NCBI GenBank assembly: GCA_003427395.1
Contig: BFEA01000078.1
Span: forward strand, 3,273,775 to 3,297,683
Reading direction: 5' to 3'
Origin: Chara braunii
Lineage: Eukaryota; Streptophyta; Charophyceae; Charales; Characeae
DNA length: 23,909 bases
Shown: positions 17,175-23,909 of the stretch, piece by piece
Position numbering within the stretch: the stretch's first letter is position 1
Layout of the letters: each line of letters begins with the position of its first letter
Translations under genes and position numbers: made by a program
The notes under the pieces: generated by a model
The model's input: the letters and a program-made list of their open reading frames with translations, nothing else
What the model was told of the DNA's origin: nothing
Database searches by the model: none

Positions 17175-18090
17175 CTGCTTTCTTCAAATGAGCTCTGCGT
17201 GCTCTCCTCCAGTCTGACCAGACGAGGGATCATCAAACTCCCTCCAAAATCATGTTCATTGTGGCAATGTGAGTAAATCTTGGACCGGAATAATCTATCT
17301 ATCGTTCCTGAGTTTCCAGATAACCTGCATAATGGCTGCCCTGCAGGCTGCAGGTGTGGGCTACATAGGACCATCCCTTGCCCACCTTCTCGGCATTAGG
17401 AAGAATCCCATCTACCACAAAGTCTTCATCCCACTTTACTTGATCTTCCACATTCCTTTGCCAGAGTTTGGCCCACCAAACCCAGGTTCGCTTAGATTCA
17501 ATGCAGCCCCACCATACGTGGAATGCAGACTCCTCTGTGACTTCCTGCATCTGCGACACTGACAATCTACCGGCAATCTGTTCGAGGCCAGACAGCTCGC
17601 TGTAAGGGCAATACGATGAGACTGTAACCGGGCCAAACTTCCCATCTTAGCCAAAGGTATCCGTTTGATATCCCGCCATAGTTTCCTCAAAGCCGAGGAG
17701 GAAACGACCCCCTTGAAATGTGATTCCCTGGCGGACTCTATTTGCCATCGATTCTTAACACCAATTGGGAGCGACCAACGGCCAGGATTTAGCCTGAGCC
17801 ACGTATCCCACTGAGGGGGTGTAGTCCAGTAGATAGGCAGTCTTGGATGCTTCCAAGGATTTCCACCCCCACTGTAGGGGCAGGGTCTTCAGCCCATTGG
17901 CTGCCGTCGGCCCGAGGGGGCAAAAAAAAGAGGCGTTGTTCTTGCTTAATTTATTTTTGCAAACCACTGTGGAAGCCACTCTTTGCAGAGAGACAACCTT
18001 CTCTTCGGATTCCACCAAATTTTGCCGGACTGTTATGATCCTGGCCAATTTCGAGATACACATCCATCAGATAGCACAATGCCGTCCAAT
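17175..18090 (-). pseudogene. LINE (non-LTR retrotransposon) ORF2 C-terminal fragment
   Basis: One minus-strand frame runs from 18063 to 17299 with stops at 17755-17757 and 17647-17649. It includes GLKTLPLQWGWKSL, then ESMANRVRQG, then EESAFHVWWGCIESKRTW, which fits the zf-RVT region downstream of reverse transcriptase in plant-type LINEs, where a His-Cys motif precedes a Trp-rich stretch. After 17299 the reading moves to another frame with VIWKLRNDR, as in the end of such proteins. The RT palm itself is not present here. The sequence stops at 18090, where the LTR of relic D begins, so the missing 5' part may lie on the far side of that insertion. LINE assignment is by motif, and the clade is unknown. 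Confidence 0.72.
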
Positions 18091-19325
18091 TGCAGAAAGA
18101 AATGAATGAACTTGAGAGGAGAGAGAGGATTAGAATAAGAAGAAGAAGAAGGAAGAAAGAAGAAGAAGATGACGTACACCAGCATAGACAGATGACAAGG
18201 CTCTTCTTCTTCGCCCAGCAATCTCCTCCTCCTTATCTCCCCCTCCTCTTATTCATACAAGAAATAATAATACAATGTTGAATGGCTGATCCAGAACCAA
18301 TGTCCGATTCCCTCTTCTACTGCAGGTATCACTTGAGGTCCACCATAGCCATGGCCGCCTCTCCCACTCCTCACTTTAATAGGCCAAGGCGATGGCGGAC
18401 TACTAGGCCTTGCCCAGATGCCCAAACGACAACCCAAAGCAGCTATGGCTGCTCTAGCTCAGGCCGCCATGCCCGACCCTGCCTCGAAGCTTCTTGGTGT
18501 AGATTTCCCCAGTTGGGGACTCCCTGCTGCAGTGCCCACCAAGGTGATGAAGATGGCTGCCACCATAGCCAGGTAAGTACCCCTGTAGTTCCTCCCCCTT
18601 CCGGTCCTTCTTCCTCCTCCGTGTCCTTCTCCTTCCCCCAGCAGCGCTGCTCCTGGATAGCGCTGCTCCAACTGGAGCTCCAACCAGTGTGCCGCCAAAA
18701 ACTTGCACACCGAGAATGAGGCCGGGCTCTTCGCCCGGCTGGGAGATATAGCGGCCTGCTTGCCTCTTCGGGCCTTGACTTCCAGGCCGTTTGGCCTTCC
18801 AAGCAACCGGTACCTCCTCCCTTTCGGAGGGAAACATCATTGCAGACTCTGATATTGCCGTTACAGGCCCTAGACCCAGACTGGTTGGACTGGTATCCGC
18901 CTAGACCTAACCTACAACTACTGGGCCTCTAAAAATGCCGCTTTTGTCTTCTTCTGCTCGGCCTTCAGTACCCGCACATCTACCTCTTTAAGGTGCGGTA
19001 CCGGCCTACCCGCTACTTGAGTGTTTATCCCGCTGCACTCCCTCAATGTCACGGCCACAGGTAAGTACCGGCCCTGAGGGCCCAATGAGCGAGCAAGTGC
19101 CCTTGCGGGCCACACACACACTCAAGCAAACCAGCTCTCAGACAGGCATAGCCACACACACACTCAAGCCAACCAGCACAAGGACAGACATGCAGTCCAG
19201 CAAGTGTGCACACACAGACTTAGTAGCAGGCGCCGGGCGGGAAATTCAGCAAAGCATTCCGTCTATGGGCAAAACTCAGTAATCAGCCGTGTGTTTCAGC
19301 CCATGCTTGGACGGGTCATCACACA
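18091..19325 (-). repeat. 3' LTR of chromovirus relic D
   Basis: On the minus strand the LTR starts TGTGTGATGACCCG, directly after a G-rich polypurine tract, and ends TTCTGCA at 18091, giving the canonical TG...CA ends over 1235 bases. TGTGATGACCC-type starts are common in plant Ty3 LTRs. The outer boundary coincides with the point where LINE homology begins, which supports it. Within it are a 42-base-spaced direct repeat (19109-19135 and 19151-19177) and a purine-rich patch at 18113-18172. An AATAAG word near 18250 (minus) could serve polyadenylation. The second LTR is not in the window, so the ends cannot be confirmed by comparison. Confidence 0.68.
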
Positions 19326-19341
19326 ACCCCCCCCTCAAGAG
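19326..19341 (-). other. Polypurine tract
   Basis: TCTTGAGGGGGGGGT on the minus strand, immediately upstream of the LTR's TGTGTGATGA start and about 140 bases after the pol stop. In LTR elements this tract primes plus-strand DNA synthesis. Confidence 0.75.
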
Positions 19342-19478
19342 TGAGGTCCCTTTGAGTGAGTAACTCATTCCGAGTCCTCGACGAAGGCATCGTAAGCAAG
19401 CAAGGCAAAGAGGTTCCTAGAATACTCCATCGCAGTGACCCTTGCGGAGATCTTAGGAGTAGCGTTAGCTGCAGTTTG

Positions 19479-20770
19479 TCACTCGTAGGCTTTAACAACG
19501 CGTGGTGCGTTGCGTAGCAGTTCCTGCTTTGAAATCCAGTACAGATCGTCCAACGGGTGATACATGAAGTGAACCTGGTACTGTGTGTTGTGTCCCTTCC
19601 CTACGTGCTATTTAATTTTGTCTATCTCATGCCCACCTTTGATTGCACGAGGGATCATGTCTTCGCGATAATCGAACGTCTTAGCGTCACGGAGAAGGTA
19701 CAGTTTTGATGCGTGGAACACGGGGTATGTGCGCAGATGGGCTGGCACATCAACTACGTACGAAGGGCCAAAGTGATCTTCGCCAATCACATCCAAAACT
19801 CCCGACGGACCATAGTAGAGTGGGAGAACTTTGCGAGAGACTCCCTCTTCTGAAAATTCAGACATCTTGACCCAGACATAGCTTCCTACCTGAATTTCCG
19901 ATGGTCAGCGCCTCTTGTTTGCATGATGGATAATGGCGTGCTGTCACTTGATCATTGCTGCAATTGCAACCTTGAGCAAGCGATCATACTTGGCCATGAA
20001 GCCAGGCCTGCCGGGTGTTAAGCCAACTGGCTTCTCAGGGAATAGGTAGGAGAGCGGATTACGGAGATGCCAACCGTAATGCAACCTGTTGGGTGTCATG
20101 CCGGTGACAGAATGGACGGAGTTGTAGTACAACCCCTTTACGGAATACAACTCTTCATCCCATGTTTCCTGATCCGGAATAATCAAGGCTCAGAAAAGTT
20201 GAAACACAGTCCAGTTGATCTCCTCAACCAAACCATTGGCTTCGGGATGTCGGCCAGATGTGATACACAGCCTGATCCCTAGTTGGGAAGTGAAATCCTT
20301 TCATTCAGTACTAATGAAGCGCGGATCCCGATCGCTCACAAGAGTCTTCGGGGTTCCGAACTGCGGAATGTACTTCTGTTGGAACTCACGGATCACTAAT
20401 TTTGTTGAAGCGTGAGGTGACAAAGGAATCAGATTAAGGAACTTAGAGAATCGGTCAACAGTCACCATGACTTGTGAGTAGCCGTTCTTACTTACCTTTC
20501 TTATGTCGGTGAAGTCGATGAAGACGGACTCCCCGGGACCATTGGGAATGGGAAGGGGTGTGAGTAGCCCCATGGACTTTTGTCTGCACGGTTTGATTCA
20601 TTGACAGATTTGACATTCAGCCACAAACTTTTCAACAGTCTCTTTCATGCCAGACCAATCAGTCTGTCTCAACAGGTTTGCGTACGTCTTTGTCATGCCG
20701 AAGTGTCCGCTCCGGCCATGAGCCAAATCTAGAAAGTGTGTGCGGAGATTCATCAGAGAAGCTCATGGTT
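19479..20770 (-). pseudogene. Integrase and chromodomain of relic D
   Basis: A single frame carries the zinc-binding region (H-x4-H near 20720, then CQIC near 20610), the catalytic core with FIDF, SDRDPRF and the Glu in GLVEEINWT (DDE complete), the SYVWVK/GPSGVLDVIG SH3-like part, and a C-terminal chromodomain-like segment (YHPLDDLYWISKQELL) ending at TGA 19479-19481. In-frame stops interrupt it at 20763 and 20598, 20301, 20190, 19944, 19905 (all TGA) and at 19608 (TAG). All motifs survive in order, so decay is mostly by point mutation. The family function is cDNA insertion, with the chromodomain guiding the site. Confidence 0.88.
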
Positions 20771-20859
20771 GGGCACAAACAAACGGTTGTGGTTCCTGTA
20801 GCAACGAAAAATCAGTCTTCCGTACTCGGGAAAATCGGACTGGCTGCTAGGATCAGCCC

Positions 20860-22430
20860 CCAACCGCTAAAGGATGAGACTCAGTTCCGGATCCTTGGTT
20901 GTATGCTCTACGAGGTCCTCTTTCAATTTCTTCCGGAGGTCATAGGATTTCACAAGGCCAGTCATGTGCTTATGGTGGCGAGACAAAGCATCAGCTACTC
21001 GGTCATAACAGCCATTGTTGTGCCTTAGTTCGAGGTCGAAGATGTCAATTTCTTGGCAACAGTGAAGTAACGTAGGGGACATGGTAGTTTGCTCTTTAAT
21101 TAAGTTTAATCCACTTTAGAGTTTCTTGAATTGAGAATACTTTGAAGCAGCGTCCCAAAAGATAGTGCTTGCAATGGTCCAAAGACATACGCAAAGCATA
21201 AAGCTTGCACATGTAGGTGGAAGTGACTACCTTTTCGTTGGGCATGCGTTTACTGTAATTTTCAAACGGTCGCAAGTCATCGCCGTCATCTCGCTGCAGC
21301 ACTGTGCCGATTCCATACTGACTTGTATCCGTAGTAACTACGAATGTCAATTTGGGATCTGCAATGCGGAAAACTGAGTAACTTACCAAGGCTTCTTTCA
21401 AAGCTCGAAAGACGTCCTTGCATGTGGTGTCCCAAGAGTAGGGAACATTCTTACTTGTTAACCAGAACAACATACGAGCAACGATGGAAAAGCGGGACAC
21501 AAACTTTCGGTAGTATGACACGAGGCCAAGGAAAGAGCACAGTTCACGGATCTTCGCGGGCTGAGGCCAATTCCATATGACTTCAACCTTGGTTGCCTTA
21601 GGCTCTAGGCCTACATTGGACAACCGATGCCCAAGATAAATGACGCTATCCTTCCGAAACTCAGATTTCTTTAGGTTGAGATAGAGTTGCGTCTTCTTGA
21701 GGATAGTGAGCACTTCCTCGAGGTGCTTCAGGTGTTCCTCCATGAATTTGCATAAGATTAGTATATCATCGAGGTATACCACCACGAACCTGCCAATCTG
21801 TTCGCGGAGGACCTTGTCCATGAGACTTTGGAAGGTGGATGGTGCGTTCGTGAGACTGAAGGGCACTACGGTAAACTCGTAAAGCCCATCGCGTCTTTTG
21901 AACACAGTCTTGTGCTGGTTCGCAGAATCGACTTCAATGTGGTGGTAGCCAGACTTAAGGTCGATCTTGGAAAAGACCTTGCACCCATCTGCGACATCAA
22001 GCAAGTCATCTATGCGGGGCAATGGATATGCGTTTTTTGTTGTGATGCGGTTTAGACCACGATAGTCAATACACGTGCCGTTCTTGCCTCTTTTCTTCGG
22101 AACAAACAAAACAGGAGCACCAAATTCAGATTCACTAGGCTTGATCCACCCTTTGTCAATCATTTCGTCGATCTGTCGTCGGAGTTCCCCCAACTCGCTG
22201 GGTCCCATTCGGTATACTCAGCCCTTTGGAGGAACAACACTCTCGACTAACTCGATGGTGTGCCAGCCCGATCGTAGTGAGACTCCAAGTGGCTCGGTCA
22301 GAACTTCTGCGAACCGATCGAGTAGGTTTTGGATGTTTTGTGAAACCGGTCGGGGTGGAGGATCAACAAAGGGATCACCTAGATCAGGTCGCATGTTGCG
22401 AATAAAGCGACCGAATCTAAAGTAGGATCA
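20860..22430 (-). pseudogene. Reverse transcriptase-RNase H of relic D
   Basis: The longest open segment, 21096-22208, holds nearly the whole RT and the first part of RNase H. It contains IDEMIDKGWIKPSESEFGAP, CIDYRGLN, YPLPRIDD, KIDLKSGYHHIEV, the palm motif YLDD at 21765-21776, FLGLVSYYRKF, and RNase H TTDTSQYGIG. The same frame continues upstream to about 22430, with one TGA at 22218-22220. An apparent 10-base insertion (CTTAATTAAA after ATTAAA, near 21098-21110) shifts the frame in RNase H. The end, VADALSR, is read in another frame at 20867-21082. It is in the same frame as the integrase, except between that insertion and a compensating shift near 20860. The copy is non-functional. Confidence 0.92.
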
Positions 22431-23145
22431 TTTGGACTAGAAAAAGGTAGAGAAGTAGAGATGCTTGAAGTAGAAGTACTAAAAGTTGAATCACTAGCCG
22501 AAGTAGTAGTGGTATTAACCAAAAAAATAGATAGCACATGGGTAGGACAAACAATGGCAACATACAATTGTTTGTCCTCTTTGTGCTTGTGCCATTTCTT
22601 GCAGAACTTCATAGCATTAAGAAAAGTCACTGGGACTCTTGCTTCTCATGCAGGAGGACGTAGAACTCGTTTCCTTGAGCATCTTTGACCATGAAAAGTG
22701 ACTCATTCCACTTGGTCCATTCGCATTGGGACTGCAGTCATCCCAAGCCAAGGACAGCGTCGAAGGGGCACTTGCCAAGGAAATAATAGTTCAACGGGTG
22801 GGTGACAATTTTGTTCTTGTCAAACGTAGTTCGCACACCTTTAACTGCATGCGTAAAAGAGACAATGTTTTTGTTGCCAACTTGGGTTTGGCAAGGGTTC
22901 TGCAAGGTCACTTGCTTCATTCCCAAACACACTTTGCGTATCCCATGAGATTACATAAAGTTAACCGTAGCACCACAGTCAATTAAGACATGAAGATAGT
23001 GGTGGTTTATGAGAAGTTTAAAGAAAATCAACTTCACTGTCCCTTGGGCACGCTGATGTCTCATCTCAGCCCAATGCTCCACGTGGTAGTGGAAGTCGAC
23101 CGTCCCAGATTCCTCCCAAGGATCGACATACAAAACATTGCACAC
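22379..23145 (-). pseudogene. Aspartic protease and linker of relic D
   Basis: From about 23040 the frame reads LINHHYLHVLIDCGATVNFM, a retropepsin active-site segment with D-C-G in place of D-S/T-G. A TAA follows at 22951-22953, then a stretch ending AVLGLG, where a TGA at 22738-22740 replaces the Trp of the usual ILGMDWL-type motif. The sequence continues in frame with CEWTKW and FMVKDAQGNEF. After a frameshift near 22640, a Ser/Thr-rich linker (22379-22630) leads to RT. The family role is polyprotein cleavage. Confidence 0.82.
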
Positions 23146-23625
23146 TTCAGTTTTGGCTCCAACTGCAGATTGGGCTTCAAGGGAGGACTGCTGATTTGTA
23201 TCAAATTCAATCTCCCTTGTTGTAGAGTATGCTGAAATCGACTCTCTGCCCGGGTCTAGTTTCCCTGCAGCCTATAGCAATCCTGTACCTTATACTTCGG
23301 TTTCTGGCAATGCAGACATACCCCCTTCTTGAGTCTACCCCGTTAGTCATTTTCAATGATCCGGAGATCGACACACGGTTAAGTGGCCGCATCCTCCGGT
23401 TTTGTTGAGATTCTGACTCCCTTGGGAAGTTGGACATAGTTCTTCCCCGCATTCTGATTCGGTCCCTTTGCATTGACAGTCTTTTTAAGGGCAACAATTT
23501 TTTCCTCTTCTTGGTTTACATCAGAGTCATGGGCTTCTTTTTAAGGTTGTATCAGTGTCCTGTTGTTGGTCGTCACCAAGAGTGGGGTCATCTGCATCGG
23601 CCTCCTTTTCACTATGAAACACCGG
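23146..23625 (-). pseudogene. C-terminal Gag with degenerate zinc knuckle (relic D)
   Basis: The frame is readable from about 23540 to 23220 with stops. It has an acidic/Lys-rich stretch (NQEEEKIVALKKTV), then KGPNQNAGKNYVQLPKGV, then a CCHC-like knuckle at 23277-23318 reading C-L-H-C-x4-Y-x4-C, in which the His is replaced by Tyr. Further upstream in another frame is an acidic segment (DDPTLGDDQQQDTD) near 23540-23600. The N-terminal gag is missing. Gag packages RNA. This is a relic. Confidence 0.68.
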
Positions 23626-23705
23626 TGGACGCGTCCGCGGGGTCCAGCTCGGATGGCGGCCGTATATACGGCCGCGTCCGCGGCCGACTTGGTCTGCGTC
23701 GTGGA
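23626..23705. repeat. CpG-rich sequence with 20-bp perfect palindrome
   Basis: GCGGCCGTATATACGGCCGC at 23656-23675 is a perfect palindrome. GCGTCCGCGG occurs on both sides (about 23632 and 23674). The block sits at the point where relic D's gag homology stops, so it may be the end of another element or a rearrangement junction. Confidence 0.75.
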
Positions 23706-23909
23706 CGAGAATTTACCACATTTTTCCTAAATTAAATAATGGGTAAAAATAAAATAAAAAAAATTGGGTTTGTAGGGATTTTTAATCCCTACAACCTCTT
23801 TTTTTTTTGTTGAAAAAAGATAAGTTTTTCGAATTATAAAAAATAAAAAAACAGAAAAGGTGGAGAAGAGAAATTTTAAAAAAATTCAAATTTTTTTTTG
23901 TGGGGGGGG
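23706..23909. other. AT-rich terminal stretch with hairpin
   Basis: Low-complexity A/T sequence to the window end. An 11-bp inverted repeat, TTGTAGGGATT / AATCCCTACAA, with a 3-base loop lies at 23770-23794. No gene is visible. Confidence 0.6.

Larger units (their letters stand above)
18091..23625 (-). mobile_element. Ty3/gypsy chromovirus relic D (partial gag to 3' LTR)
   Basis: Minus-strand order: partial gag with zinc knuckle, protease, reverse transcriptase, RNase H, integrase with HHCC and DDE motifs, chromodomain, stop, polypurine tract, LTR. The C-terminal chromodomain places it among chromoviruses, which target chromatin. Its 5' LTR, primer-binding site and N-terminal gag are absent. 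Homology ends near 23625 at a CpG-rich palindrome. At least nine in-frame stops and several frameshifts make it non-autonomous. It appears inserted in the LINE at 18090. Confidence 0.85.

Noticed and set aside
18282-18840. Overlapping open frames of 115-145 codons on both strands
   Set aside because: They lie inside the LTR, three frames are open simultaneously because of GC-rich, stop-poor composition, and none has a recognisable domain.
1-23909. A novel multi-gene system such as a defence island or biosynthetic cluster
   Set aside because: Only one intact gene is visible. All other coding sequence is identifiable as decayed transposon, so no system can be supported.

Overview
This is a repeat-dominated window of a eukaryotic nuclear genome. 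It has long microsatellites, a 175-base assembly gap inside a CT tract, decayed Ty3/gypsy retrotransposons, a LINE fragment, tRNA-derived SINEs, foldback/MITE-like elements and one apparently intact gene. There are no operons, ribosome-binding sites or prokaryotic genes. The Ty3 lineages (a chromovirus with a C-terminal chromodomain, and an Arg/Asp-rich gag) together with a secreted DUF4360 protein resemble what I remember of streptophyte algae such as Chara. That assignment comes from memory, was not checked by any search, and is only moderately confident.

Layout. 1-460: GT and AATC microsatellites and GC-rich flank. 465-2990 (-): Ty3/gypsy relic A, protease to integrase, truncated at both ends. 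3745-3808: (TA)n. 3868-4880 (+): relic B, reverse transcriptase only, abutting relic C at 4870-6420 (-), gag plus protease. 6470-6690: tRNA-headed SINE-like sequence. 6764-6958: small foldback element. 7534-8794: a 1.26 kb terminal-inverted-repeat element with a TCA target duplication and a SINE-related insertion inside it. 9540-10039 (-): a full-length tRNA-derived SINE with a perfect 11-bp target duplication. 10438-10770: tandem duplications. 11033-11701 (+): an intact single-exon gene for a 222-residue secreted DUF4360 protein, the only convincing functional gene. 12510-13271: CT microsatellites and the N gap. 13872-14232: two related foldback elements. 14276-15195: tandem duplications. 15520-16280: a large inverted repeat with a GT microsatellite in its loop. 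17175-18090 (-): 3' part of a LINE ORF2. 18091-23625 (-): Ty3/gypsy chromovirus relic D, from partial gag to a 3' LTR, inserted into the LINE. The last 280 bases are a CpG-rich palindrome and AT-rich sequence.

How it fits together: successive transposon insertions have decayed and nested around a single gene. Relic D keeps nearly collinear gag-protease-RT-RNase H-integrase-chromodomain remains, interrupted by stops (mostly TGA) and frameshifts. I found no sign of a novel defence system, gene cluster or multi-gene pathway. The points most worth checking are the structured non-coding elements: two foldback groups, a TIR element with subterminal repeats, and SINE copies sharing a 3' tail.
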